64,000 nucleotides of DNA, from the NCBI RefSeq assembly GCF_008630535.1, contig NZ_VWPH01000001.1, forward strand, positions 124,001-188,000, read 5' to 3'. This document shows, in pieces, positions 23,750 to 33,638 of this stretch; the stretch's first letter is position 1, and the number at the start of each line of letters is the position of its first letter. A program made the translations under genes and the position numbers. Origin of the DNA: Saccharopolyspora hirsuta (GTDB taxonomy: Bacteria > Actinomycetota > Actinomycetes > Mycobacteriales > Pseudonocardiaceae). Below the pieces are notes generated by a model, which saw only the letters and a program-made list of their open reading frames with translations, did no database searches and was not told where the DNA came from.

Positions 23750-24574
23750 GTGCTTGCAGCGACAGCCGGTTCCGGGAATTCCGAAGAACTTCCGATCGCG
23801 GACGCGGTCGCCCGCCTGAGCGGGGCCGAGCGGACGGGAACGCCCGCGGCCCCGGTGCGGGACGTGCTCGGCGAGACCGACGTCGCCCTCGCCTACGCCG
23901 TGCAGCAGGAGCTCGCGCGGCAGCGGGAGGGCAGAGGAGCGGTGCCGGTGGGCCGCAAGATCGGGCTGACCTCGCCCGCGGTCCAGCGGCAGATGGGCGT
24001 CGACCAGCCCGATTTCGGGGTGCTCTTCGCCGACATGGACGTCTCCGGCCGGGCCGAGATCCCCTCGGGCCGCCTGCTGCAGCCGAGGGTCGAGGCCGAG
24101 ATCGCGTTCGTGCTGGCCGAAGACCTGGCCGACGGCGAGCTGGACGTGGCGCGGGTGCGCGCTGCGGTGGACCACGCGGTGCCCGCGCTGGAGATCGTCG
24201 ACAGCCGGATCGCCGGGTGGGACATCGCGATCACCGACACCATCGCCGACAACGCCTCCAGCGGGCTGTTCGTGCTGGCCGACCGGCGGCTCCCGCTCGA
24301 CGAGTTCGAGCCGCGGGAGACCACCATGCGGCTCTACGCCGACGACGAGCTGGTCTCGGAGGGCAGCGGGGCGGCGTGCTTGGGCGATCCGCTCGCCGCG
24401 CTCGCCTGGCTGGCCCGGACTGCGCGGTCCTTCGGCGACCCGCTGCGAGCTGGGCAGATCGTGCTCTCCGGGGCACTGGGGCCGCTGGTCCCGGCCCGTC
24501 CGGGGATGCGCTTCCGCGCGGAAATCGACCCGCTCGGCGAGGTCGCCACCACGTTCTCCGGGGAAGAGGCATGA
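23750..24574 (+). CDS. hsaE: 2-hydroxypenta-2,4-dienoate (2-keto-4-pentenoate) hydratase
   Basis: 274-residue hydratase of the FAH-related MhpD family that adds water to the dienoate formed by meta-cleavage hydrolysis. Visible motifs are [37 protein letters not shown] (metal-binding Glu residues), [11 protein letters not shown] and a terminal [18 protein letters not shown] 23750 gives the longest in-frame start but its ribosome site is weak. Its stop overlaps the acetaldehyde dehydrogenase start by 4 bp, giving the usual E-G-F order of steroid and phenol meta-pathways. Confidence 0.88.
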   Translation: MLAATAGSGNSEELPIADAVARLSGAERTGTPAAPVRDVLGETDVALAYAVQQELARQREGRGAVPVGRKIGLTSPAVQRQMGVDQPDFGVLFADMDVSGRAEIPSGRLLQPRVEAEIAFVLAEDLADGELDVARVRAAVDHAVPALEIVDSRIAGWDIAITDTIADNASSGLFVLADRRLPLDEFEPRETTMRLYADDELVSEGSGAACLGDPLAALAWLARTARSFGDPLRAGQIVLSGALGPLVPARPGMRFRAEIDPLGEVATTFSGEEA

Positions 24575-25509
24575 CGAAGACGAAGGTCGCCATCATCGGC
24601 TCGGGCAACATCGGCACCGACCTGATGATCAAGGTGCTGCGCACCTCCGAAGCCCTGGAAGTGGGTGCGCTGGTCGGGATCGACCCCGACTCCGACGGGC
24701 TCGCCCGGGCCGCGCGGCTCGGCGTGCCGACCACCGCCGACGGCGTGGACGGGTTGATCGCGCTGCCGGGCTTCGACGAGATCGGCATCGTGCTCGACGC
24801 GACCTCGGCCAAGGCGCACCTCGCCAACGCCGCGAAGCTCGCCCCGTTCGGCAAGACGCTGATCGACCTCACCCCGGCCGCGATCGGCCCGTTCGTCGTG
24901 CCGCCGGTCAACCTCGACGCGCACCTGGGCGAGCGCAACCTCAACATGGTCACCTGCGGCGGGCAGGCCACGATCCCCGTGGTCGCAGCGGTGTCCGCGG
25001 TGACCCCGGTGCACTACGCCGAGATCGTCGCCTCCATCGCGTCGAAGTCCGCCGGGCCGGGCACCCGGGCCAACATCGACGAGTTCACCGGGACGACCGC
25101 GCGCGCCATCGAGTCGGTCGGCGGTGCGGCCCGCGGCAAGGCGATCATCGTGCTCAACCCCGCCGAACCACCGCTGATCATGCGCGACACGGTGTTCTGC
25201 CTGATCGGCGACGCCGACCAGGACGCCGTCCGCGCCTCGGTCGAGGAGGTGGTCAAGCAGGTCGCCGAGTACGTGCCCGGCTACCGGCTCAAGCAGCGCG
25301 TGCAGTTCACGCCGGTCGAGGCGGGCGAACCGGTGCACACCCTGGTGCCCGCCGGGGCCGGACCGGTCACCACCCGGGTGTCGGTGTTCCTGGAGGTGGA
25401 GGGCGCCGCGCACTACCTGCCCGCCTACGCGGGCAACCTCGACATCATGACCTCGGCCGCCCTGCGCGTCGCCGAGACCGTCGCCAGCACCCCGGAGGCC
25501 GCTCGATGA
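24571..25509 (+). CDS. hsaG: Acylating acetaldehyde/propanal dehydrogenase
   Basis: 312-residue CoA-acylating aldehyde dehydrogenase of the BphJ/HsaG type. N-terminal NAD motif [17 protein letters not shown], catalytic Cys in [12 protein letters not shown] near residue 127, and [16 protein letters not shown]. Forms a channelling complex with the aldolase encoded next; in steroid catabolism it makes propionyl-CoA from propanal. Overlaps both neighbours by 4 bp. Confidence 0.93.
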   Translation: MTKTKVAIIGSGNIGTDLMIKVLRTSEALEVGALVGIDPDSDGLARAARLGVPTTADGVDGLIALPGFDEIGIVLDATSAKAHLANAAKLAPFGKTLIDLTPAAIGPFVVPPVNLDAHLGERNLNMVTCGGQATIPVVAAVSAVTPVHYAEIVASIASKSAGPGTRANIDEFTGTTARAIESVGGAARGKAIIVLNPAEPPLIMRDTVFCLIGDADQDAVRASVEEVVKQVAEYVPGYRLKQRVQFTPVEAGEPVHTLVPAGAGPVTTRVSVFLEVEGAAHYLPAYAGNLDIMTSAALRVAETVASTPEAAR

Positions 25510-26513
25510 CCCTCTACATCCAGGACGTGACGCTGCGGGACGGCATGCACGCGATCCGGCACCGCATCGACCCGGCGGACGTCGGCCGCATCGTGGCCGC
25601 GCTGGACGCCGCCGGGGTCGACGCGATCGAGGTCGCCCACGGCGACGGCCTCGCCGGGGGTTCGGTCAACTACGGGCCGGGCAGCCACACCGACTGGGAG
25701 TGGCTGGAGGCCGCGGCCGACAACATCGGCAACGCCGTGCTCACCACGCTGCTGCTGCCCGGGATCGGCACCGTCGCGGAGCTCGACCGAGCTTGGGACC
25801 TCGGCGTGCGATCGGTGCGGATCGCCACCCACTGCACCGAGGCCGACGTGTCCGCGCAGCACATCGCGAAGGCCCGCGAGCTGGGCATGGACGTGGCGGG
25901 CTTCCTGATGATGAGCCACATGAGCCCGGCGGCCGAGCTCGCCGCCCAGGCCAAGCTGATGGAGTCCTACGGCGCGCACTGCGTGTACGTCACGGACTCG
26001 GGCGGTCGGCTCACCACCAGCGGGGTCCGCGAACGGATCCGCGCCTACCGGGAGGTCCTCGACCCGGCCACCCAGATCGGCATCCACGCCCACGAGAACC
26101 TCTCGCTGTCGGTGGCCAACAGCATCGCCGCGATCGAGGAGGGCGCCGTCCGCGTCGACGCTTCGCTGGCCGGGCAGGGCGCCGGGGCCGGGAACTGCCC
26201 GATCGAGCCGTTCATCGCGGTCGCCGAGCTCGAGGGCTGGCAGCACGGGTGCGACTTGTTCGCGCTGCAGGACGCCGCCGACGACCTGGTCCGGCCGCTT
26301 CGCGACCGGCCCGTGCAGGTCGACCGGGAGACCCTCACCCTCGGCTACGCCGGTGCGTACTCGTCGTTCCTCCGCCACGCGGAGCGCGCGGCCGAGCAGT
26401 ACGGGGTGGACGCCCGCAGCCTGCTGCTCGAAGTCGGGCGCCGGGGCCTGGTCGGCGGCCAGGAGGACATGATCGTCGACATCGCGCTCGACCTGACGGC
26501 CCGCAGCGCATAG
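25506..26513 (+). CDS. hsaF: 4-hydroxy-2-oxovalerate/-hexanoate aldolase
   Basis: 335-residue DmpG/HsaF-type metal-dependent aldolase splitting 4-hydroxy-2-oxo acids into pyruvate and an aldehyde. N-terminus [15 protein letters not shown] with catalytic Arg and metal Asp, metal His pair in [15 protein letters not shown], and the C-terminal DsrA/LeuA-like domain [18 protein letters not shown] for dehydrogenase contact. Slightly shorter than the ~340 usual. Last gene of the operon; ends 7 bp from the convergent TetR gene. Confidence 0.94.
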   Translation: MTLYIQDVTLRDGMHAIRHRIDPADVGRIVAALDAAGVDAIEVAHGDGLAGGSVNYGPGSHTDWEWLEAAADNIGNAVLTTLLLPGIGTVAELDRAWDLGVRSVRIATHCTEADVSAQHIAKARELGMDVAGFLMMSHMSPAAELAAQAKLMESYGAHCVYVTDSGGRLTTSGVRERIRAYREVLDPATQIGIHAHENLSLSVANSIAAIEEGAVRVDASLAGQGAGAGNCPIEPFIAVAELEGWQHGCDLFALQDAADDLVRPLRDRPVQVDRETLTLGYAGAYSSFLRHAERAAEQYGVDARSLLLEVGRRGLVGGQEDMIVDIALDLTARSA

Positions 26514-26520
26514 GTACCTG

Positions 26521-27129
26521 TCACCGGAACGGCAGCAGCGGGCCGACCAGGCGCCGGGTCGCCAGCCGGATGTCGGCGTCGGCCTGCTTGGTGGTCGTCT
26601 TGCCGCTGAGCCGGGAGATGAGCACGCCCCACCAGCTGAACACCAGCAGGCGGACGGTGCTCTCGACCTCCTCGCCCGGCGCGGAGCGGGTGAGGGTGTC
26701 CAGGATCGCGTGGAACAGCGCCGAATCGCGCTCCGCGGACCCGAACGGGCCCGAGGTGTAGTTGGTGGCGGCGCACTGCACCATCGCCGCGCACAGCCGG
26801 GGGCGGCGGAGCAGTTCCCGGCTCAGCGCCACGAGGACCTCGCCGATGTCGCTGACGAGGTCCTCGCTCTCGTCCGGCCACAGCCGTCCGAGGAGCTTGC
26901 CGAGCTGCGCTTCGAAGACCGCGGCGAACAGGTGCGTCTTGGACGGGAAGTAGCGGTAGAGCGTCCCGATCGCGACCCCGGCGTCCTTGGCCACGTCGGT
27001 CATCTGCACGTGGTCGAGGTCCGCCCGGGCGCCGAGCTCCGTGGCGGCGTCGAGGATGCGGTCCCGGCGCGCGACCTGCCCTTCGGACATCGGCGATGCG
27101 GGTGGCCGGGCCTCGGCGATTCTCGCCAC
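26521..27129 (-). CDS. TetR-family regulator, KstR-like
   Basis: 202 residues. HTH ILDAATELGARADLDHVQMTDVAKDAGVAIGTLYRYFPSKTHLFAAVF at about 22-72 closely resembles KstR-type steroid repressors (VAIGTLYRYFPSKxHL). The C-terminal ligand domain has the acyl-CoA-regulator-like stretch RPRLCAAMVQCAATNYTSGP. GTG 27129 is used; ATG at 27090 (MSEGQV) is an alternative. It lies between the hsaEGF operon and the hsaD gene. It may bind the CAAGCGCTTG boxes at 18154 and 21072, which is inference. Confidence 0.85.
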   Translation of the reverse strand: MARIAEARPPASPMSEGQVARRDRILDAATELGARADLDHVQMTDVAKDAGVAIGTLYRYFPSKTHLFAAVFEAQLGKLLGRLWPDESEDLVSDIGEVLVALSRELLRRPRLCAAMVQCAATNYTSGPFGSAERDSALFHAILDTLTRSAPGEEVESTVRLLVFSWWGVLISRLSGKTTTKQADADIRLATRRLVGPLLPFR

Positions 27130-27242
27130 TGTTCCCCCTGTTCCGGTCGCACCTGGTCAGTTCCAGGATAGGACCAGGATCGGATCGTGCCTCTGAGGTT
27201 CCGCTACCTGCACCGCTACGCAAGTTGAGTGAATACAGTCTT

Positions 27243-28109
27243 TCAGCTGGTGGACTGGCCGTCCGGTCGGGTGAGGAAGGCGAGGACCGCGCTCTCCCAG
27301 GCCTCCTTCTGCTCGATCATCGCCCAGTGCCCGCAGTTGGGCAGGACGTGCACCTCGGCGCGGGGGATGGTCCGCATCGGCAGCAGTGCCATGTCGACCG
27401 GGCTGACCCGGTCGTCGCGGCCCCAGGTGATCAGCGTCGGTGCGGTGATCTTGTGCAGCATCGCCCAGTACGGCTGCTGGTCCGATGCGGCAGCGGCGGC
27501 CGCCAGCGCTTCGCGGCTGTACATGCGGCGCGCGGATTCGAGGGTCTTCGGGTCGGTGGCCTGCTGCCAGCGCTCCTCGATCATCTCCTCGGTCACCACC
27601 GCCGGGTCGAAGACCATCGAGTGCAGCCAGCGGACGAGCTTCTCCCGGGTCGGGTCCTCGGTGAAGTCCACGAGCAGCTTGATGCCCTCGCCGGGCGAGG
27701 GGCTGAAGATGTTGCGGCCCACGCCACCGATGGTCACGATGCGCCGGAACAGGCCGGGTCGGGCGATGGCGAGGTTGGCCGCCACGATGCCGCCCATCGA
27801 GTTGCCGATGACGTCCACCTGATCGAGGCCCAGGCCGCGCAGGAACCGCAGCACCGCGCTCGGCGCGGCGACCATCGGGTGCTCGTCGGTCGGGTCGCTG
27901 ACCCCGAACCCCGGGAACTCCAGCACCAGGCAGCGGAAGTGCTCGGCGAACACCGCGAGGTTGCCGCGGTAGTTGCGCCAACCGGTCACCCCGGGACCGG
28001 AACCGTGCAGCATCAGCAGCGGCGGCCCCTGCCCGGCTTCGTGGTAGCGCAGCACGCCTTCATCGGTGCGCAGCTCCCGCAGGGTGCTCTCGCAGGTCGG
28101 TTCGATCAT
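27243..28109 (-). CDS. hsaD: Meta-cleavage product hydrolase (HsaD-like)
   Basis: 288-residue alpha/beta-hydrolase of the MCP-hydrolase class, which cuts the C-C bond of ring-opened products (4,9-DSHA in steroid degradation). Motifs: LLMLHGSGPGVTGWRNYRGN, nucleophile Ser104 in IGNSMGGIVA, Asp in TWGRDDRVSP and His in NCGHWAMIE, in order and at typical spacing. ATG 28109 follows GGAGGG; upstream extension to 28190 has no similarity. Followed 133 bp later by the TetR gene in the same direction; a TCCCG-type box lies upstream at 28190. Confidence 0.9.
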   Translation of the reverse strand: MIEPTCESTLRELRTDEGVLRYHEAGQGPPLLMLHGSGPGVTGWRNYRGNLAVFAEHFRCLVLEFPGFGVSDPTDEHPMVAAPSAVLRFLRGLGLDQVDVIGNSMGGIVAANLAIARPGLFRRIVTIGGVGRNIFSPSPGEGIKLLVDFTEDPTREKLVRWLHSMVFDPAVVTEEMIEERWQQATDPKTLESARRMYSREALAAAAAASDQQPYWAMLHKITAPTLITWGRDDRVSPVDMALLPMRTIPRAEVHVLPNCGHWAMIEQKEAWESAVLAFLTRPDGQSTS

Positions 28110-28189
28110 GGTGTGCAGGACCCTCCGATCAGGACGCTGGTGGCGTTTGGAGGACCGTAGGAGCGGGCGGGTGCGCGCGGTCTGGTCCA

Positions 28190-28204
28190 TCCCGCACAGC
28201 GGGA
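28190..28204. promoter_or_regulatory. TCCCGNTCAGCGGGA-type box upstream of hsaD
   Basis: TCCCGCACAGCGGGA, between the iclR stop (28209) and hsaD start (28109). Arms TCCCG/CGGGA perfect. Confidence 0.6.
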
Positions 28205-28208
28205 CCGG

Positions 28209-29087
28209 TCACAGCCAGTCGCCGCCGACCGCGAGCAGCTGGGCCACCGGCTCGTTCGACCACGACCGCTGGGCGACCGCGAGGTTCGGCCGCGGCTGCT
28301 TGGGCACGTCCGCGATGGCGGCGAGCTCGGTCGAGACGCCGCGGGCGGCCTGGATGAGCAGCGGCGCGACCCGCTCCAGGGGCGATCGCGCGTCGCCCAC
28401 CAGCGAGATCGCCGCCACCGGGCCGTCCGGTCCGCGCAGCGCGATGCCGACGCAGCCGATCTTCGGGAAGCACTCGCCGCGCTCGAAGGCCAGCCCGCGG
28501 CGGCGCCGGATCCGGTCCAGCTCCTGGTGCAGGACGCCGGGATCGGCGATGCTGCGCGCGGTGCGCCGCACCGGGTTGCCGTACTCGGCCTCGACCCGCT
28601 CCGGGGGCAGCCAGGCGAGCATCGCCTTGCCGAGCGCCGTGCAGTGCGCCGGGGCGCGCCCGCCGACCCGCGAGGGCACCTCGACGGCGGAGCGGCCGCC
28701 CACCTTGTCCAGGTAGTACACCTCGGTGTCGACGAGGACCGCCAGGTGCACGACCAGCTCGGTGCGGATCGCCAGGTCGTGGAGCACCGGCGCCGCCGCG
28801 CTGCGCAGGGCGTTCTGCCCGATCTCGCGGCCGCCGAGCCCGAGCGCGCGCTTGCCCAGCCGGTACCCGGCCGCGGTGTGGTCGAGCCACCGCAGGCGGA
28901 CGAGCTGGTCCAGGATCCGGTGGGCCGTGGAGCGGGGGAGGCGGGTCCGCCGGGTCACGTCCTCCAGCGTCTGGTGGGTGTGCGGGCGTTCGAACAGGTC
29001 CAGGATCAGCGTCAGCCGCTCCACCATGGACGGCGGGACGCGCTGCTCGACTGCCGGCTCGGCACTCGTCCTCAACGTTGAGGTCAT
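28209..29087 (-). CDS. IclR-family transcriptional regulator
   Basis: 292 residues. N-terminal winged helix (about 20-85) MVERLTLILDLFERPHTHQTLEDVTRRTRLPRSTAHRILDQLVRLRWLDHTAAGYRLG; C-terminal effector domain (about 100-270) with CTALGKAMLAWLPPE, GECFPKIGCVGIALRGPDGPVAAISL. These are standard IclR features. The C-terminal ~35 residues are an extra Pro/Trp-containing tail. It stands in the middle of the steroid genes, divergent from the SDR at 29384, and is the best candidate to bind either the TCCCGNTCAGCGGGA or the TTTCAATTGAAA palindromes. Confidence 0.88.
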   Translation of the reverse strand: MTSTLRTSAEPAVEQRVPPSMVERLTLILDLFERPHTHQTLEDVTRRTRLPRSTAHRILDQLVRLRWLDHTAAGYRLGKRALGLGGREIGQNALRSAAAPVLHDLAIRTELVVHLAVLVDTEVYYLDKVGGRSAVEVPSRVGGRAPAHCTALGKAMLAWLPPERVEAEYGNPVRRTARSIADPGVLHQELDRIRRRRGLAFERGECFPKIGCVGIALRGPDGPVAAISLVGDARSPLERVAPLLIQAARGVSTELAAIADVPKQPRPNLAVAQRSWSNEPVAQLLAVGGDWL

Positions 29088-29383
29088 GCCACACCTCTCG
29101 ATCGGCTCGATCGGCGAATTGGAATTGATTCTAATCGCATGCTAGCAGCGGCGTGTGCGCCCGGAAAGCACTTGAGCCGCGAAATCCGTTGTGCGGGAGC
29201 AAGAATCCGAGATCCCGCTCAGCGGGAGCGCGCGTTGAACCGCCGTCCCCGGTCGGCTACGGTCACCGCCGGTGACCACAGTTTCAATTGAAACTGTCAA
29301 TCCCGCCCGCGCCGGATCGCGGTGTCGATTGTGGACGGATCGGCTTCCCGCGCTCGCTGGAACGGTTCCGTTGGAGGAACCCC
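29088..29383. promoter_or_regulatory. IclR/SDR divergent promoter region with two palindrome types
   Basis: 296 bp without a gene. At 29213-29227 a perfect 15-bp box TCCCGCTCAGCGGGA; at about 29278-29295 an 18-bp perfect palindrome CAGTTTCAATTGAAACTG. A looser AT-rich segment AATTGGAATTGATTC near 29118-29132 lies close to the iclR start and may be a third site. Confidence 0.7.
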
Positions 29384-30241
29384 ATGCCCACTGCGCAGGA
29401 GGTCTTCGGCGGCGGCCTCGCCGTGGTGACCGGGGCCGGAGCCGGGATCGGTGCCGGGTTGACCAGGCACCTCGCCGGGGACCTCGCCATGACCGTGATC
29501 GCCGTCGACGTCGACGCGCAGGCCGCGCACCGGATCGCCGACGAGCTGGGGGAACGCGTGGTGCCGCGCGTCGTCGACGTCCGGGATCCTGATGCGGTCG
29601 ACCGGCTGGCCTGCCAGGTGGAGGAGGAGTTCGGCCCGGTCCGGCTGCTGATCAACAACGCCGGTGTCGAGCAGTTCGGCTACCTGTGGGACGTCCCGCC
29701 GCTGAACTGGCAGCGCGTCGTGGACGTCAACATCAGCGGCGTCTTCCACGGCATCAGGGCCTTCCTGCCCGGCATGATCGCCGCTGGTCGGCGCAGTCAC
29801 GTGCTCTCGCTCGCCTCGATCGGCGCGGTCACCTCGGTCCCCCTGCAAGCGCCCTACATCATGAGCAAGCACGCGGTGCTGGCGATGACCGAGTGCCTGT
29901 ACCAGGAGATCGCCGAGATCGGTGCGGACATCGCCGTCTCGGCGGTGCTGCCGGGGCTGGTGGAGTCCAACATCTTCAGCGCCGCGGGTGGCGTCGAGTC
30001 CGGCGACGTCGCGGCCGCCGAGGCGCAGCGGAAGCGCATGCTGGCCGTTCGCGAGCAGGCCATGAGCGCCGACGAAGCGGCCGAGAACATCGTGGCGCAG
30101 GCCGCGCGCGGCGAGTTCTACATCGTCACCCACCCCGAGGTCGTGCACGCGGCCATGTCGGCCCGCGCCGACCAGCTCGCGAACCACCGCGCACCGGCGC
30201 CGCACCGGAGCCGCTTCGCCGCACCCGAGCAGTCCCGTTGA
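29384..30241 (+). CDS. SDR oxidoreductase (hydroxysteroid dehydrogenase candidate)
   Basis: 285-residue short-chain dehydrogenase. LAVVTGAGAGIGAGLTRHLAGDL, IAVDVD after beta-2 (NAD preference), INNAGVEQFG, catalytic Ser in LSLASIGAV and YIMSK (Tyr/Lys), VLPGLVESNIF. The C-terminus is longer than classical SDRs (about 35 residues after FYIVTHPEVV), as in some steroid or cis-diol SDRs. ATG 29384 has GGAGG six bases upstream. Opposite iclR, first of a plus-strand series leading to KstD and Ksh genes. Confidence 0.82.
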   Translation: MPTAQEVFGGGLAVVTGAGAGIGAGLTRHLAGDLAMTVIAVDVDAQAAHRIADELGERVVPRVVDVRDPDAVDRLACQVEEEFGPVRLLINNAGVEQFGYLWDVPPLNWQRVVDVNISGVFHGIRAFLPGMIAAGRRSHVLSLASIGAVTSVPLQAPYIMSKHAVLAMTECLYQEIAEIGADIAVSAVLPGLVESNIFSAAGGVESGDVAAAEAQRKRMLAVREQAMSADEAAENIVAQAARGEFYIVTHPEVVHAAMSARADQLANHRAPAPHRSRFAAPEQSR

Positions 30242-30247
30242 GCGGGA
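30233..30247. promoter_or_regulatory. TCCCGNTNAGCGGGA-type box overlapping the SDR stop
   Basis: TCCCGTTGAGCGGGA spans the TGA of the SDR (30239-30241) and lies 73 bp before the flavoprotein start at 30320. Confidence 0.6.
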
Positions 30248-30319
30248 GGAGGGCTTCACCGCAGGTCGCAGCGGTGGTGCGATGCCGCGCAGCACCAGCA
30301 CCACGGCGAGGAGACGTCG

Positions 30320-32014
30320 ATGCCCACGAGCACACCGCCCGCTCCCACCCCCGCGCGCGATACCGCGGTCGACCTCGTCGTGATCGGTTCCGGCACCGGG
30401 ATGGCCGCCGCGCTCGCCGCGCACGAGCGGGGCCTCGACGTCCTGATCGTGGAGAAGACCGACTACGTCGGTGGCTCGACGGCCCTGTCCGGTGGCGCGT
30501 TCTGGATCCCGGCGAGCTCGCTGCTGGCGGAGCAGGGCGCGGTCGACTCGCCGGAGCGCGCCGAGGCCTACCTGCGGTCCGTCGTCCACGGCTCCGCGCC
30601 GGACGAGCGGTGGGAGAGCTTCCTGCGCCACGGCGACGAGACCATCCGGATGCTTCGGCGGACCACGTCGATGCGCTTCATGTGGAGCAAGGGCTACTCC
30701 GACTACCACCCGGAACTGCCCGGCGGGGTCGCTGCCGGTCGCAGCTGCGAGTGCAAGCCCTTCGACGTCGCGTCGCTGGGCGCCGAACGGGCCCGGTTGC
30801 GGTCGTCGGCGCTGAAGTCGCCGGTGCCGATGCCGATCACCGGCTACGACTACAAGTGGATGAACCTGATGGCCCGGGTGCCGAGCCGCGGCCTGCCGCG
30901 GGTGGCGCTGCGGATGGCGCAGGGCATCGGCGGGAAGCTGCTCGGCCGCGAGTACGTCGCGGGAGGTCAGGCGCTCGCCGCGGGCCTGTACGGGGGAGTG
31001 CTCCGGGCCGGGATCCCGGTGTGGACGCGGACCTCCTTGCAGCGGTTGACCGCGGAGGGTGGCCGGGTGACGGGCGTGGTGGTCGAGCAGGGCGGACGTG
31101 AGGTGGCGGTGCGAGCCCGGCGCGGAGTCGTGCTCGCGGCCGGGGGTTTCGACCACGACATCGCGTGGCGCAAGGAGTTCCAGTCGGAGGCGCTCGAACC
31201 CGGCTGGAGCCTGGGCAACCGCGGCAACACCGGCGACGCCATCCGGATCGGCCAGGAGGTCGGGGCCGACATCGCGCTGATGGACCAGGCGTGGTGGTTC
31301 CCCGCCGTCGCGCCGCTGCCCGGCGGGCAGCCCTCGGTCCTGCTCGCCGAGCGGTCGCTGCCGGGATCGCTCATCGTCGACCGGCACGGCCGCCGGTTCG
31401 TCAACGAGTCCACCGACTACATGAGCTTCGGCCAGCGGGTGCTGGCGCGCGAGCGGTCCGGCGACCCCGTCGGACCGATGTGGATGGTGTTCGACCAGCG
31501 CTACCGCAACAGCTACGTCTACGCGGGCGGGGTGTTCCCGCGGATGGCGCTGCCGCAGAGCTGGTACGAGGCCGGTATCGCGCACCGGTCGGACGACCCG
31601 GCCGACCTGGCCCGCCGGGCGGGGCTCCCGGCGGAGGGGGTCGTCGCGTCCCTGCGCCGGTTCAACGAACTGGCGGCAGCGGGTGTGGACGACGACTTCC
31701 ACCGCGGGGCCAGCGCGTACGACCGCTACTACGGCGACCCGACCGTCGCGCCGAACCCGAACCTGCGCCCCCTCGACGGCCCGCTGCACGCGGTGCGGAT
31801 CGTCCTAGGCGACCTCGGCACCTGCGGTGGCCTGCGCGCGGACGGACACGGGCGCGTGCTGCGGGCCGACGAGTCACCGATCGACGGGCTCTACGCGATC
31901 GGGAACACCGCGGCCAACGCCTTCGGCGCCACCTACCCGGGCGCCGGGGCCACCATCGGGCAGGGCCTCGTCTACGGCTACGTCGTGGCGAAGCACGCCG
32001 CGAGCCGGGCCTGA
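30320..32014 (+). CDS. kstD: 3-ketosteroid dehydrogenase-like flavoprotein (KstD family, copy 1)
   Basis: 564-residue FAD enzyme of the 3-ketosteroid delta-1-dehydrogenase/fumarate reductase family. FAD motif DLVVIGSGTGMAAALAAHERGLDVLIVEKTDYVGGSTALSGG is N-terminal; a helical/catalytic domain follows; the C-terminal motif ATYPGAGATIGQGLVYGY matches the Tyr-x3-Gly that binds the C3 ketone in KstD. Slightly longer than the 510-560 usual. Start ATG 30320 with GAGGAG. Could be delta-1- or delta-4-(5-alpha)-dehydrogenase. Followed by a second family member 77 bp on. Confidence 0.85.
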   Translation: MPTSTPPAPTPARDTAVDLVVIGSGTGMAAALAAHERGLDVLIVEKTDYVGGSTALSGGAFWIPASSLLAEQGAVDSPERAEAYLRSVVHGSAPDERWESFLRHGDETIRMLRRTTSMRFMWSKGYSDYHPELPGGVAAGRSCECKPFDVASLGAERARLRSSALKSPVPMPITGYDYKWMNLMARVPSRGLPRVALRMAQGIGGKLLGREYVAGGQALAAGLYGGVLRAGIPVWTRTSLQRLTAEGGRVTGVVVEQGGREVAVRARRGVVLAAGGFDHDIAWRKEFQSEALEPGWSLGNRGNTGDAIRIGQEVGADIALMDQAWWFPAVAPLPGGQPSVLLAERSLPGSLIVDRHGRRFVNESTDYMSFGQRVLARERSGDPVGPMWMVFDQRYRNSYVYAGGVFPRMALPQSWYEAGIAHRSDDPADLARRAGLPAEGVVASLRRFNELAAAGVDDDFHRGASAYDRYYGDPTVAPNPNLRPLDGPLHAVRIVLGDLGTCGGLRADGHGRVLRADESPIDGLYAIGNTAANAFGATYPGAGATIGQGLVYGYVVAKHAASRA

Positions 32015-32034
32015 CGACGGTGGTCCGCGACCTC

Positions 32035-32049
32035 TCCCGGTCAGTGGGA
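32035..32049. promoter_or_regulatory. TCCCGNTCAGCGGGA-type box between the two KstD-like genes
   Basis: TCCCGGTCAGTGGGA, 43 bp upstream of the ATG at 32092. Confidence 0.55.
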
Positions 32050-32091
32050 CCGGCCCGCGACCGCGGGGCGGCCGACGAGCATCGTGCTCGC

Positions 32092-33624
32092 ATGGCGATC
32101 TGGGACGACGAGTGCGACGTGCTGGTGGTCGGTTCCGGCGGCGGCGCGCTGACCGGGGCGTACACCGCGGCCCGCGAGGGGCTCTCGGTGCTGGTGGTCG
32201 AGGCGGCCGACAGGTTCGGCGGGACCACGGCGTACTCCGGCGGCGGGCTGTGGTTCCCGGGGAACGCGGTGCTCAAGCGCGCCGGGGACCAGGACACCCC
32301 GGAGGCGGCGAAGACCTACTTCCGCGCGGTGGTGGGCGACCGCACGCCCCGCGAGCTGCAGGACGCGTTCCTGGACAACGGCGCCCGCCTGGTCGACTAC
32401 CTGGAGGAGGACGACGACTTCGAGTTCGTCGTCTACCCCTGGCCGGACTACTTCGGGTCGGCGCCGGGGGCCAGCGCGACCGGGCGGCACATCATGCCGA
32501 TGCCGATGACGCCGGAGCGGATCGGCTCGCTGCGGGACCAGCTCCGGCCACCGGTGGACGTCGAGCGGGCGGGCGCGCCGCTGCCGGACCTGCTCATCGG
32601 CGGCCAAGCGCTGATCGGCAGGCTGCTGCTCGCGCTGTCCAAGATGGACTCCGCGAGGCTGCGGCGCGAATCGGTGTGCGACGAGCTGGTCACCTCGGAC
32701 GGTCAGGTCATGGGCGCTGTGGTCGAGGAAGGCGGCGAGCGGCGGCGCATCCGCGCGCGGCGCGGCGTGCTGATCGCCTCCGGCGGGTTCGAGCGGAACC
32801 AGGAGATGCGGACCGCGCACGGGGTTCCCGGCGCGGCGCGCGACACGATGGGAGCGCCGAAGAACCTCGGCAGGGCCATCCGGGCGGGGATCGACGTCGG
32901 TGCCGACACCGACCTGATGTCGGAGGCCTGGTGGTCGCCGGGCATCGTCCACCCGGACGGGACGTCGACGTTCTCGCTGTGGTTCACCGGCGGCATCTTC
33001 GTCGACGGTGCGGGCGAGCGCTTCGTCAACGAGTCCTGGCCGTACGACCGGATCGGCCGCGTCGTCCTCGAACGCGTCGGCGCGGACCGGATGGCGCTGC
33101 CGTTCTGGATGATCTACGACGACCGCGAGGGCGAGCGGCCGCCGGTGCGCTCCACCAGCGTCCCGATGGGGGAGACCGGCGACTACGTCGACGCCGGGCT
33201 GTGGTTCAGCGCGGGCACGCTGGCCGAGCTCGCCGGGAAGATCGGTGTTCCCGCCGAGAACCTGGAGCGGACCGTGGCGCGGTTCAACGACTTCGCGGCC
33301 GCCGGGGCGGACGCGGACTTCCACCGGGGGGACGAGCCCTACGACCGGTCGTTCGCCGGCGGGGGATCCCCGCTGGTGCCGATCGAGCAGGGCCCGTTCC
33401 ACGCCGCCGCCTTCGGCGTCTCCGACCTCGGCACCAAGGGCGGCCTGCGCACCGATGCGAGCGCCCGGGTGCTCACCGCCTCGGGCGAGGTGATCCCCGG
33501 TCTGTACGCCGCGGGCAACTCGATGGCCGCGGTCAGCGGGACCACGTATCCGGGCGGGGGCAACCCGATCGGGTCCTGCATGGTGTTCAGCCACCTCGCC
33601 GCGCTGGACATGCTCACCCGCTGA
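32092..33624 (+). CDS. 3-ketosteroid dehydrogenase-like flavoprotein (KstD family, copy 2)
   Basis: 510-residue FAD enzyme, the typical KstD length. N-terminus CDVLVVGSGGGALTGAYTAAREGLSVLVVEAADRFGGTTAYSGGGLWFP; GVLIASGGFERN mid-protein; C-terminal YPGGGNPIGSCMVFSHLAA differs from the YPGPGATIG of classical delta-1 enzymes, so its regiospecificity may differ (for example delta-4-(5-alpha/beta) or KstD3-like). The ribosome site is poor; a small GAGCA-TCG-TGCTC hairpin precedes the ATG. Followed after 14 bp by an SDR. Confidence 0.8.
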   Translation: MAIWDDECDVLVVGSGGGALTGAYTAAREGLSVLVVEAADRFGGTTAYSGGGLWFPGNAVLKRAGDQDTPEAAKTYFRAVVGDRTPRELQDAFLDNGARLVDYLEEDDDFEFVVYPWPDYFGSAPGASATGRHIMPMPMTPERIGSLRDQLRPPVDVERAGAPLPDLLIGGQALIGRLLLALSKMDSARLRRESVCDELVTSDGQVMGAVVEEGGERRRIRARRGVLIASGGFERNQEMRTAHGVPGAARDTMGAPKNLGRAIRAGIDVGADTDLMSEAWWSPGIVHPDGTSTFSLWFTGGIFVDGAGERFVNESWPYDRIGRVVLERVGADRMALPFWMIYDDREGERPPVRSTSVPMGETGDYVDAGLWFSAGTLAELAGKIGVPAENLERTVARFNDFAAAGADADFHRGDEPYDRSFAGGGSPLVPIEQGPFHAAAFGVSDLGTKGGLRTDASARVLTASGEVIPGLYAAGNSMAAVSGTTYPGGGNPIGSCMVFSHLAALDMLTR

Positions 33625-33638
33625 TCACGAGGAGCACC

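Noticed and set aside
29297..31789. 830-residue minus-strand frame
   Set aside because: It is the antisense of the SDR and KstD-like genes, which have full motif sets; the antisense protein shows no recognisable domain.
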